Part shown: positions 22,675 through 30,254 of the stretch, piece by piece | Layout: each line of letters begins with the position of its first letter | Position numbering within the stretch: position 1 is the stretch's first letter | Source of the DNA: Caryophanales bacterium | Lineage (GTDB): Bacteria > Bacillota_I > Bacilli_A > RFN20 > CAG-826 | Reading direction: 5' to 3' | DNA length: 33,276 bases | Assembly: GCA_028723545.1 (NCBI GenBank) | Contig: JAQYER010000059.1 | Span: forward strand, 1 to 33,276 | The notes under the pieces: model-generated | Database searches by the model: none | Seen by the model: the letters and a program-made list of their open reading frames with translations, nothing else | Told to the model about the DNA's origin: nothing | Translations under genes and position numbers: made by a program

Positions 22675-23958
22675 TTATTTTTTGGTTTTTTCGTATGTTT
22701 TTAACTGGCTATAAAGCTCAACAAATTTTTGATGAAGTATCTCAGTTAATTTCACAATTGTTTCTTTTTGTTTTAATTGTTCTTCACTAAATATTTCACT
22801 AGGAATTATTTTCTTTCCAATCATTACATGATTGCGATGGAAAGGTTTGTATTCTTTTAAAGGAATATTTATGTATATTGGAGTGTTGGTTGAAATAGCG
22901 AAATACGCTGCTCCATTCATGAATTCACCAATCTCATTTTTGACAATTTTTCCTTCAGGATAAATACCCACTACTCCATTACATTTTAAAATGTTTCTTG
23001 TATCAATCATTAATTTTGGATCATTTTGTCCTTTTGTGCGGTTATATTTGATTACTCCGAGGTGTTTTACGATCTTAACTGAATTAAATGCATCATCACC
23101 AATAATGATTCTTGTTCTTCTTGTCCAATAATCAACTGTTAATATTGGTGGGTCAGTTAATCCATTATGTTTAGAAACAATAATTGCTCTTCCTTTAATC
23201 GTCTTATCGTTTTTCTTATTTGCCCCTTCTTCATAATGGACTTTGGTTGGGAAAACTAACCATTGACTAATTTTGCAAAAGAAGCGAAGGGAATCGAAAA
23301 CAAACCAATGAAAATCAATTTTGTTCCACGCTTTATATTTTTCATATAATTCGATTTGGTGTCCCAATTCTTTTACTTTGCTTCGAAGCATTTCACATAA
23401 TTGTTTGACTTTTTCAGAGCTTGGAATTTTTTCATTGCAATATTTTGTCAAATCAATTGGTTTACCAACATTTATTCTTTTTCTAGATAATGGACCATTA
23501 TGAGAAATATAAACCGGAATGATTGGAGTGTTTGTTCTTAACGCTAAATAAACAGCAGCAGGTTTAAATGTATCTAAGTCTTTTTCTTTAACAAATCTTC
23601 CTTCTGGGAATATACAAATAACATCGCCTTTATCTAATCTTTTTTCACATTCACTCATAAAAGATAAATCACTTCTTTCACGATGAACTAAGATGTTACC
23701 CACACATTTACAGAAAAACGCTAAAAGCTTTTTTTGATATATTAATTCAGACACTAGTGTTCTTACTCTTTTAAAGAAGAATGTTAAATATATAACAAAG
23801 AAATCACTGATGTTTTTATGATTGGCAATAACAATTGCTTTTCCTTTAATATGTTTGGTTTTTGCTTTTCGATCTTCACTATAAAATTTTGGTCGAAAAG
23901 CAATTAGCCCAGGAAGCCATCCAGTTATTTTGAATAAAATTCTCGCTAACCAAGTCAT
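22675..23958 (-). CDS. Tandem two-domain PlsC-like acyltransferase
   Basis: The 427-residue protein contains two copies of the 1-acyl-glycerol-3-phosphate acyltransferase (PlsC) fold. The first spans about residues 1-200 with the HX4D motif H47-D52 and FPEG at 117-120. The second spans about 210-425 with HX4D at H264-D269 and YPEG at 333-336. Both keep the catalytic His and Asp and the substrate-binding PEG motif, so both may be active. PlsC proteins normally have one such domain and about 200-250 residues. It is expected at the membrane and likely acts in phospholipid synthesis or remodelling, but the acceptor is unknown. It overlaps queH by 4 bases (ATGA), so it is translated with it. A start at the GTG/ATG further in is not needed. 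Confidence 0.85.
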   Translation of the reverse strand: MTWLARILFKITGWLPGLIAFRPKFYSEDRKAKTKHIKGKAIVIANHKNISDFFVIYLTFFFKRVRTLVSELIYQKKLLAFFCKCVGNILVHRERSDLSFMSECEKRLDKGDVICIFPEGRFVKEKDLDTFKPAAVYLALRTNTPIIPVYISHNGPLSRKRINVGKPIDLTKYCNEKIPSSEKVKQLCEMLRSKVKELGHQIELYEKYKAWNKIDFHWFVFDSLRFFCKISQWLVFPTKVHYEEGANKKNDKTIKGRAIIVSKHNGLTDPPILTVDYWTRRTRIIIGDDAFNSVKIVKHLGVIKYNRTKGQNDPKLMIDTRNILKCNGVVGIYPEGKIVKNEIGEFMNGAAYFAISTNTPIYINIPLKEYKPFHRNHVMIGKKIIPSEIFSEEQLKQKETIVKLTEILHQKFVELYSQLKTYEKTKK

Positions 23959-24614
23959 TTATTGTTTCTTTCCTTTTCTTTTTCTAAACCTTGCTGATAT
24001 GTGTATTTGCATCCACAATATAATTGTTGATATAAATCGTAATGGATTCTCATTTCACGAGCAATATCTATTCCTTTATTTTTCTTGAAATCAGAATAAA
24101 AATATTTAGTGAATTGATGTTCTTTTTCTAATTTTTTACCAATTTCATTTAATATTTGTGAATTCTTTTGACGTGAAATAGTCATCACTGTGGTGAAATA
24201 ATCAAACTTTTGTTCTTCAGCGAAATCATATGCCTCTTTCATTCTTTTTTCATAGCATAAATGGCACCTGTTTCCGCCTTCTTTTTCGTCTTTATATGGT
24301 TCTAAATCTAAATTATATTTATCATTATCATAATCTGTCTTAATAACTTTAACATCATATCCATAATCTTGTTTAAAAAAAGAAAGAAATTTGATTAATT
24401 CTTCATATCGACGATTATATTCTTTTTCTGGATAAATATTAGAATTATTAAAATAAATTGTTACATCAAAATGAGGTGTTAAATATAGCAAAGGAAAACA
24501 AGAACACGGACCACAGCAAACATGCAAAAGAATGGATGGTTTTGTATTACTTTTTTCAATTTCTTGAATCTTTTTTTCACTAATTTGAAAATAATTAATT
24601 TTTCTTGTTTCCAT
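23955..24614 (-). CDS. queH: Epoxyqueuosine reductase QueH
   Basis: QueH reduces epoxyqueuosine to queuosine in tRNA, and replaces the cobalamin-dependent QueG. Signature residues are LLHVCCGPCSC (Cys33, Cys34, Cys37), FFNNSNIYP-type sequence, the CHLCYEKRM pair, and MTISRQKNSQIL in the DUF208 pattern. Start: ATG 24614 (METRKINYF, 219 residues) is preferred over an in-frame TTG at 24662. It overlaps queA by 20 bases, so the two are coupled. The gene follows tgt and queA, which fits the same pathway. Confidence 0.93.
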   Translation of the reverse strand: METRKINYFQISEKKIQEIEKSNTKPSILLHVCCGPCSCFPLLYLTPHFDVTIYFNNSNIYPEKEYNRRYEELIKFLSFFKQDYGYDVKVIKTDYDNDKYNLDLEPYKDEKEGGNRCHLCYEKRMKEAYDFAEEQKFDYFTTVMTISRQKNSQILNEIGKKLEKEHQFTKYFYSDFKKNKGIDIAREMRIHYDLYQQLYCGCKYTYQQGLEKEKERNNK

Positions 24615-25635
24615 ATATGAACATTGAATCGCCAAAACTAAAGAAGCGATATTGTTTTTCAATCGCGTGTTTATATACTTCTAAAGTGAATTCTCTTCCC
24701 ATTAACGCACTGACAAGCATGATTAAAGTTGATTTTGGCAAATGGAAATTGGTAATCAAACAATCAATCGCTTTGAATTCATAACCTGGTTTAATAAATA
24801 TTGCTGTATCTTCTTTGCATTCAACAAATTTATGATGCTTTTGCATTACTGATTCCAAAGTTCTTGTCGAAGTTGTTCCAATTGCGATAATTCGACGATT
24901 TTCTTCTTTGGCTTTGTTTAAAATGTCCGCAGTTTCTTGACTCATTTCATAATGTTCAGTATGCATTTTATGATTATCAACATCTTTCTCTTTTACTGGT
25001 TTAAATGTTCCTAAACCAATATGAAGAGTAACATCGACTACTGTCACACCCATTTTCTTAATTTTGTCAAATAATTCATCAGTGAAATGGAATCCCGCTG
25101 TTGGAGCAGCTGCGCTTCCTAATATTTTTGCATACACTGTTTGATAACGGTCATTATCTTCGCATTGTTTTTTAATATATGGAGGTAATGGCATATTACC
25201 TATTTCATTTAATATTTCCATAAATATTCCATCATAAATAAATTCCATGATGCGAATACCTTCTTCTTTGACTTCTAAGCATTTAGCTTTTAAAAGTCCA
25301 TCTTTAAAATCAATCACAGAACCAACTTTAATCGGTTTAGCGTTTCCGCATAAACATTCCCAAACATCGCCTTGAATTTGATGAAGTAATAATACTTCCA
25401 CATGAGCGTTAGTTTGTTCTTTATGTCCAAATAATCTAGCCGGAATTACTTTGGTGTTATTTCTCACTAAAACATCACCAGGTTTTAAATAATCAACAAT
25501 ATCATGAAATATTTTATCTTCATAAGTTTTATTATCGTTATTAATTGCTAAAAGACGAGATTCATCTCTTTTTAATGAAGGGGTTTGGGCAATTAAATGC
25601 TGAGGTAAATCAAAATCAAATAAATCTATATCCAT
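24595..25635 (-). CDS. queA: S-adenosylmethionine:tRNA ribosyltransferase-isomerase QueA
   Basis: QueA transfers the ribosyl part of SAM onto 7-aminomethyl-7-deazaguanosine in tRNA to give epoxyqueuosine. The 346-residue protein starts DLFDFDLPQHLIAQTP with LVRNNTKVIPARLFGHK, then GSAAAPTAGFHFT and HIGLGTFKPV, NHKMHTEHYEM and TTSTRTLESV. The C-terminal FHLPKSTLIMLVSALMG is also diagnostic. Length is as in other QueA. It overlaps the tgt stop by one base (TAATG). Confidence 0.97.
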   Translation of the reverse strand: MDIDLFDFDLPQHLIAQTPSLKRDESRLLAINNDNKTYEDKIFHDIVDYLKPGDVLVRNNTKVIPARLFGHKEQTNAHVEVLLLHQIQGDVWECLCGNAKPIKVGSVIDFKDGLLKAKCLEVKEEGIRIMEFIYDGIFMEILNEIGNMPLPPYIKKQCEDNDRYQTVYAKILGSAAAPTAGFHFTDELFDKIKKMGVTVVDVTLHIGLGTFKPVKEKDVDNHKMHTEHYEMSQETADILNKAKEENRRIIAIGTTSTRTLESVMQKHHKFVECKEDTAIFIKPGYEFKAIDCLITNFHLPKSTLIMLVSALMGREFTLEVYKHAIEKQYRFFSFGDSMFIYGNKKN

Positions 25636-26759
25636 TAAAAGCCTTTCTTTGAGCCATATTTCTCAATCATTTCTTTTTTAAAATCTCCGAATCGATCTTC
25701 TTGAATAGCTTTTCGAGCATCTTCCATCATTTTAATTAAGAAACGAATATTGTGAATTGATAATAATCTTTTACCAAATGTTTCATCCGCAACATATAAA
25801 TGACGAAGATACGCTTTGGTGTAATTTCGACATGTATAACAATCGCATTCATTATCTAAAGGAGTGAAGTCTTCTTTGTATTTCGCGTCGCGAATATTTA
25901 TTCTTCCTTTATGTGTCATAAGCGCCCCATGACGGGCAATTCGGGTTGGAAGAACACAATCAAACATATCTACCCCTTTTTCAATGCCTTCTAAAATAAA
26001 ATCAATAGAACCAATACCCATCAAATAACGAGGCTTATCAAACGGAAGATATTTAACTGAATATTCAACCATTTTAGAAAAAGATTCTTTTGGTTCTCCA
26101 ATTGAAGTTCCACCAATTGAATAACCAGGAAAATCCATTTTTGTTAATTCTTCAGCGCAATATTTTCTTAAATCTTCATAATCAGATCCTTGAACAATAC
26201 CAAATAAAGCTTGGTCTTCTCTTTTATGAGCGTCTTTTCCTCTTTTAGCCCAGCGTAAAGTTCTTTCTACGCTTTTTTTCGCATATTCATGAGTTACAGG
26301 ATAAGGAATACATTCATCAAAAGACATAATAATATCCGCTCCTAATTTCTCTTGAATATCAATCGCTACTTCTGGAGAGAAAAACATTTTATCTCCACTT
26401 AAATGAGATTTAAACATGACTCCTTCTTCATTTATTTTGCGATTATCCGCTAAAGAGAAAACTTGAAATCCACCGCTATCAGTTAAAATAGGTCCAGGAT
26501 AATTCATAAATTTATGCAAGCCACCAGCTTTTGCAACAATATCTTCCCCTGGTCGAATGTGAAGGTGATATGTATTAGATAAAATAACACCAGAACCCAT
26601 TGAAATAAGCTCTTCAGGAGATAAAGTTTTGACTGTCGCTAAAGTGCCAACAGGCATAAACATAGGAACTTCAACATCTCCATGAGGAGTGTGTAATACT
26701 CCATATCTAGCACCAGTTTGTTTATCAATATGTTTAATTTCTAAATAAAAATTTTTCAT
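25635..26759 (-). CDS. tgt: tRNA-guanine transglycosylase
   Basis: Tgt exchanges guanine-34 of certain tRNAs for preQ1. The 374-residue protein has PVGTLATVKTLSPEEL, the active-site LTDSGGFQVFSLA with the catalytic Asp region, FGIVQGSDYEDLR, GYSIGGTSIGEPK and GVDMFDCVLPTRIARHG, which holds the second Asp. The zinc site is CDCYTCRNYT with a His some 25 residues later. There is no Shine-Dalgarno: a TATAAT (26769-26774) ends 9 bases before the ATG, so the mRNA may be leaderless. An all-AT inverted repeat (26782-26802) overlaps the preceding gene's stop. Confidence 0.97.
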   Translation of the reverse strand: MKNFYLEIKHIDKQTGARYGVLHTPHGDVEVPMFMPVGTLATVKTLSPEELISMGSGVILSNTYHLHIRPGEDIVAKAGGLHKFMNYPGPILTDSGGFQVFSLADNRKINEEGVMFKSHLSGDKMFFSPEVAIDIQEKLGADIIMSFDECIPYPVTHEYAKKSVERTLRWAKRGKDAHKREDQALFGIVQGSDYEDLRKYCAEELTKMDFPGYSIGGTSIGEPKESFSKMVEYSVKYLPFDKPRYLMGIGSIDFILEGIEKGVDMFDCVLPTRIARHGALMTHKGRINIRDAKYKEDFTPLDNECDCYTCRNYTKAYLRHLYVADETFGKRLLSIHNIRFLIKMMEDARKAIQEDRFGDFKKEMIEKYGSKKGF

Positions 26760-26798
26760 AGCGAGTTAATTATACACATATATAAAATAAATTCTATT

Positions 26799-27245
26799 TT
26801 ATTCAGTTAAAACATCATCTAATGACAAGAATTTTTTCTTTTTATCAGATGCGTGTTTTAATATTTCAAAATACACTAAATGGTCATTTTCATCAGCAAT
26901 AGATGGTTCGATTTTCATAACTTTACAAACCATTTGGACTTTTGAATCAGGGATAAGAATAGCTGAATCAATAATTGATATATCCACATCGTGAAATTTA
27001 TTAAATGAAGTAGAATGATTATCACCAAAAATTAATGCGATATCATCTTGTTTTTTAGCTAATGAAGAAACGCCAACAATATCGCCAACTTCTAAATTGT
27101 TACCAGTTTCAGATTGCCCACCTAAAAGCATTAATAAAACATTGTGATCAATCATCATAGCCCATGCACAAGTCATGCCATATTTTTGATTATTTTTTTG
27201 ATACGCAACAACGTTGCAACCCATATTAACTGCGTGTAATCCCAT
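26799..27245 (-). CDS. Flavin reductase-like domain protein (FMN-binding split barrel)
   Basis: The 148-residue protein resembles the flavin reductase-like family, a small FMN-binding split barrel. The pattern is a short opening strand, GMTCAWAMMIDHNVLLMLL with its small-residue strand, VGDIVGVSSLAKKQDDIALIFGDNH and a long second half with mixed strands. An ATG at 27245 (MGLHAVNMGCNVVAY) is chosen because AAGGAG lies 7 bases upstream. A TTG six codons earlier is less likely. It sits just before tgt. Substrate and partner are unknown. The fold call is moderately secure and the enzymatic activity is inferred. Confidence 0.6.
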   Translation of the reverse strand: MGLHAVNMGCNVVAYQKNNQKYGMTCAWAMMIDHNVLLMLLGGQSETGNNLEVGDIVGVSSLAKKQDDIALIFGDNHSTSFNKFHDVDISIIDSAILIPDSKVQMVCKVMKIEPSIADENDHLVYFEILKHASDKKKKFLSLDDVLTE

Positions 27246-27256
27246 CTTAATTCTCC

Positions 27257-27829
27257 TTACCAATATTTAACTCCCAATAACACTACTTTTTTATTAGCTT
27301 CTGCTTTTGATAAAACGTGTTCTAGTTTTGGAAGATTATTATCAATTAAATAATTATTTAATGTTGATGAATTAATCCAATAAAATAATCCTTCTTCCTC
27401 TAAAGAATGTTTTGGATCTTTTTTATACATTTCATTTAATAAATAATATAGCTTTCCATCTTTATAACAATAATTATCTGGATGATAATCTAAATCAAAT
27501 TTGTATAACCTCGCAAAACGATACATATTAAATAATAATTCAATGGCTTTTTCTTCTAGTTCATTTTTAGATAAATCAATTAGACAATTTTCTTTATCGA
27601 TATATTGTCTAATAATAATTAATTCTTTTTTTGATTTAGAAACAATTTTAGGAATTGTTATTCCATGTTTATTTAATGATTTATTGACTTCAATATATCT
27701 TTTATAATCTTCTAAATCATCAAAATGAATATATTCATATTTTTTGTCTTTATGAATAACAATGCGATGTTCATTTTGAATTTCCCAAGTTAATGAATAT
27801 GTTTTAAATCCAATTTTTATTTGTTCCAT
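27257..27829 (-). CDS. Small kinase-like protein (uncharacterised)
   Basis: I do not recognise a named family. The 190-residue protein ends in KYW and has a soluble mixed fold. Near residue 114 it has DYHPDN, spaced like the catalytic-loop D-x4-N of aminoglycoside-phosphotransferase and RIO-type kinases. A preceding segment (DDLEDYKRYIEVNKSLNKHG and LIIIRQYI) could be the N-lobe helix and hinge. After the loop a DFG-like metal motif is missing (LYYLLNEM instead), and the protein is short for a full kinase. It lies 11 bases upstream of the flavin-reductase-like gene start and diverges from the GtrA gene. No Shine-Dalgarno precedes its ATG, and TAAAAT lies 7 bases before it. Confidence 0.5.
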   Translation of the reverse strand: MEQIKIGFKTYSLTWEIQNEHRIVIHKDKKYEYIHFDDLEDYKRYIEVNKSLNKHGITIPKIVSKSKKELIIIRQYIDKENCLIDLSKNELEEKAIELLFNMYRFARLYKFDLDYHPDNYCYKDGKLYYLLNEMYKKDPKHSLEEEGLFYWINSSTLNNYLIDNNLPKLEHVLSKAEANKKVVLLGVKYW

Positions 27830-27854
27830 ATTTCAAATTTTATCACATTGTTAT

Positions 27855-27867
27855 ATAGTTAAACTAT
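27855..27867. promoter_or_regulatory. Short palindrome between divergent genes
   Basis: ATAGTT (27855-27860) and AACTAT (27862-27867) are perfect inverted repeats with a one-base spacer. They sit between the kinase-like gene and the GtrA gene and overlap the first base pair of the GtrA start codon. It could be a shared operator. At this length in AT-rich DNA chance is also possible. Confidence 0.35.
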
Positions 27868-28390
27868 GGTAAAAAAAGATAATTCAAAAAGTATACCTTT
27901 AGAAATATTAAGATTTGTTGTCGTAGGATTAGGTTCGACACTAATTGATTATGGAGTTCATTCAATAATGGGCTTTATTTTAAAAAGCTCATCTATTTCA
28001 TCTTCATTAAACAATGCGATATGTGTGGCGTCTGGATTTTTAATTTCAGTTATTTTCAATTATATTTTAAGTTCAATTTGGGTTTATAAAAACGTTGATA
28101 AAGACGTAAATAAAAAATCCCCAAAATCAATGATGTTATTTTTGTTTTTATCCACAATAGGATTATTTATTGGCATTGGTTTATGGGAATTAGGAGCGTA
28201 TAAAGCTTTAATTGATTTAAATATTAATAATTTAAATAGTTGGACAGAAGGATTGTTTACTAATAATTTTGATTTTTCAAAATTTTTCTGGTTTACATTT
28301 TATTTCTGCTTTAAAACATTAATTACTCTCGTTTGGAATTATCTATCTCGAAAATTATTTATATTCAAAGCCCCAAAAGAACAAAAATAA
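27866..28390 (+). CDS. GtrA-like membrane protein
   Basis: The 174-residue protein has the GtrA pattern: FVVVGLGSTLIDYGVHSIMGF at residues 14-34 for helix 1, a second helix with AICVASGFLISVIFNYILSSIWVY, a third at about 90-110 and a fourth near 140-160 ending in ITLVWNYLSRKLFIFK. GtrA proteins are small four-helix membrane proteins linked to polysaccharide or lipid-linked sugar transfer, and the substrate is unknown. An insertion of about 20 residues between helices 3 and 4 makes it longer than usual. It is the only complete plus-strand gene. TATAGT (27854-27859) lies 6 bases before the ATG and no Shine-Dalgarno is present. Confidence 0.85.
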   Translation: MVKKDNSKSIPLEILRFVVVGLGSTLIDYGVHSIMGFILKSSSISSSLNNAICVASGFLISVIFNYILSSIWVYKNVDKDVNKKSPKSMMLFLFLSTIGLFIGIGLWELGAYKALIDLNINNLNSWTEGLFTNNFDFSKFFWFTFYFCFKTLITLVWNYLSRKLFIFKAPKEQK

Positions 28391-28391
28391 A

Positions 28392-28736
28392 TTATTTCTT
28401 GCGTGATTTTTCTTTATATTCATCATATTTTTTTGATGAACCTTTTACTAATGAAGCTGGATATTTATTTTCGTTTATTATTAATTTTTCATTTATTATT
28501 TCATCTAAATCAAGATGATATGCGTCCGATAATAAAATGGAATACATTAAAACATCTGCGAGTTCTTCTTTAACTTTATCAATGGATTTTTCTTCTTTTG
28601 TATATTGAAATACTTCTAATAATTCTCCCGCTTCAATTAAAATCGATTTAGCGAGGTTTTCACCACTATGAAATTGTTTCCAGTCTCTTTCGTCTCTAAA
28701 TTTAATTAATCGGTTAATTGTTTCGTCTTTAATCAT
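28392..28736 (-). CDS. MazG-like nucleotide pyrophosphohydrolase
   Basis: A 114-residue member of the all-alpha NTP pyrophosphatase group, RS21-C6/MazG-like. Motifs are RDERDWKQFHSGENLAKSI, then EAGELLEVFQ (Glu35, Glu38) and EELADVLMYSILLSDAYHL (Glu58, Asp61), which together form the magnesium-binding EXXE-EXXD set. The end has ENKYPASLVKGSSKKY. Predicted: hydrolysis of non-canonical or excess dNTPs, a house-cleaning role. The ATG at 28736 is preferred over a TTG five codons earlier because GAGG lies about 9 bases upstream. It ends one base from the GtrA stop, facing it. Confidence 0.88.
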   Translation of the reverse strand: MIKDETINRLIKFRDERDWKQFHSGENLAKSILIEAGELLEVFQYTKEEKSIDKVKEELADVLMYSILLSDAYHLDLDEIINEKLIINENKYPASLVKGSSKKYDEYKEKSRKK

Positions 28737-28775
28737 GTTTATTATCCTCAACTAATAATATTATATAAAAAATTA

Positions 28776-28805
28776 AAAAGGAGTTTAAATAAATAAACCC
28801 CTTTT
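28776..28805 (-). terminator. Terminator after enolase
   Basis: Arms 28776-28787 and 28794-28805 form a 12-bp stem with one G-U pair on the minus strand. Reading leftward it ends in TTTTTAATTTTTT. It lies 20 bases past the eno stop. The promoter of the next gene probably overlaps it, with TATAAT at 28760-28765. Confidence 0.9.
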
Positions 28806-28824
28806 AACAATTTTAGATAATTAA

Positions 28825-30123
28825 TTATTTATCAAATTTGAATGCAGAACGTCCTGCGTAAACAGCGTCTTCACCGAGTTCTTCTTCAATACGGAGAAGT
28901 TGGTTATATTTATTAATACGTTCACCACGGCATGGAGCACCTGTTTTGATTTGTCCTGTTGCTAAACCAACAGCTAAATCAGCGATGAATGTATCTTCTG
29001 TTTCACCTGAACGGTGTGAAGTAACTGCTGTATAGCCAGCGTTGTGCGCCATATTGATAGCAGCGATCGTTTCTTTAACAGAACCGATTTGGTTAAGTTT
29101 AATTAAGATTGAGTTAGCTGCACCAGATTCAATACCTTTTGATAATCTTTCAATGTTAGTAACAAATAAATCATCACCAACTAATTGAACTCTATGTCCG
29201 ATACGTGCAGTAAGTTTCTTCCAACCTTCCCAGTCTTCTTCATCAAGAATGTCTTCATAAGAAATGATTGGATATGTGTTAAGAACATGTTCCCAGTGAT
29301 CAATTAATTCATCAGAAGTCATGTCTTTGTTTTGTTTTGGTAAGTGGTAATAGCCAACACCTTTTTCACTCTTCCATTCAGAAGAAGCAGCGTCCATAGC
29401 GAGCATGAAGTCTTTTCCTGGAACATATCCAGCATCTTCAATTGCTTTGACGATGTTGTCTAATACTTCTTCATCAGTTTTAAAGTTTGGAGCAAATCCA
29501 CCTTCATCACCGACTGAAGCAGCCATACCTTGTTTTTTAAGGTTCTTTGCTAATACATGATATACTTCAGCACACCATCTAAGAGCTTCTTTGAAGCTAG
29601 GAGCACCGACTGGCATAATCATGAATTCTTGAGAGTCAACAGTGTTTGTCGCATGGCATCCACCATTGAGAATGTTCATCATAGGAACTGGTAATGTAAC
29701 TTTTTGTCCATGAGCAAGATATTTGTATAATGGGACATTAGCAATTCTTGCAGCAAGTTTGTTACAAGCAAGTGATACCGCTAAGATAGCGTTTGCGCCT
29801 AATCTTGTTTTTCCTTTTGTGCCATCGATTTTAATCATGAGATCATCGATTACATTTGGATCTCTAACATCGACGCCTTTTAATTCTTTGTTAAGAATTT
29901 CGTTAACATTTGAAACGGCTTTTAATGTTCCTTTTCCAAGATAACGAGATTTGTCGCCATCACGGAGTTCAAGAGCTTCATAAATACCTGTAGAAGCACC
30001 AGATGGAACTTCTGCTCTTGCCATCATGCCATTTTCAAGAGTAACATCAACTTCGACAGTTGGGTTTCCACGGCTATCGAGAATTTCACGGCCGTGAATA
30101 TTTTTAATTGCATATTCGTTCAT
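28825..30123 (-). CDS. eno: Enolase
   Basis: Enolase dehydrates 2-phosphoglycerate to phosphoenolpyruvate. The 432-residue protein starts MNEYAIKNIHGREILDSRGN at ATG 30123, with AAGAAGG about 10 bases upstream. Visible are VGDEGGFAPN with the catalytic Glu, the metal-ligand Asp in YLAMDAASSE-type and LVGDDLFVTN segments, ILIKLNQIGSV with the catalytic Lys region and SHRSGETEDTFIADLAVG. Length is normal. It is transcribed from its own promoter as a single gene with a terminator. Confidence 0.98.
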   Translation of the reverse strand: MNEYAIKNIHGREILDSRGNPTVEVDVTLENGMMARAEVPSGASTGIYEALELRDGDKSRYLGKGTLKAVSNVNEILNKELKGVDVRDPNVIDDLMIKIDGTKGKTRLGANAILAVSLACNKLAARIANVPLYKYLAHGQKVTLPVPMMNILNGGCHATNTVDSQEFMIMPVGAPSFKEALRWCAEVYHVLAKNLKKQGMAASVGDEGGFAPNFKTDEEVLDNIVKAIEDAGYVPGKDFMLAMDAASSEWKSEKGVGYYHLPKQNKDMTSDELIDHWEHVLNTYPIISYEDILDEEDWEGWKKLTARIGHRVQLVGDDLFVTNIERLSKGIESGAANSILIKLNQIGSVKETIAAINMAHNAGYTAVTSHRSGETEDTFIADLAVGLATGQIKTGAPCRGERINKYNQLLRIEEELGEDAVYAGRSAFKFDK

Positions 30124-30149
30124 TTGTAATATACCTTCTTCCGGGAATA

Positions 30150-30178
30150 ATAATATTTGATTCTTTACTAAAAGTAAA
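30150..30178 (-). promoter_or_regulatory. Promoter of eno
   Basis: On the minus strand TTTACT (30173-30178) and TATTAT (30150-30155) are 17 bases apart. The predicted start is near 30143. The -35 lies inside the palindrome at 30163-30179. Confidence 0.6.
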
Positions 30179-30179
30179 G
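30163..30179. promoter_or_regulatory. Perfect 7-3-7 palindrome at the eno -35
   Basis: CTTTACT (30163-30169) and AGTAAAG (30173-30179) are perfect inverted repeats separated by AAA. They overlap the -35 and part of the spacer, a usual place for a repressor operator. Confidence 0.55.
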
Positions 30180-30236
30180 TAAAAGACAACAAAAAATGTT
30201 ATTAGTGAACAATAAAGTAAAATGTTAATAAATATT

Positions 30237-30254
30237 AATCGATTTTTATCGATT
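30237..30254 (-). terminator. Hairpin at the end of the esterase gene
   Basis: AATCGAT and ATCGATT (30237-30243 and 30248-30254) form a perfect 7-bp stem with a TTTT loop, overlapping the esterase stop codon. The following sequence is T-rich but has no clean T run. It is likely a weak terminator for the leftward cluster. Confidence 0.4.
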
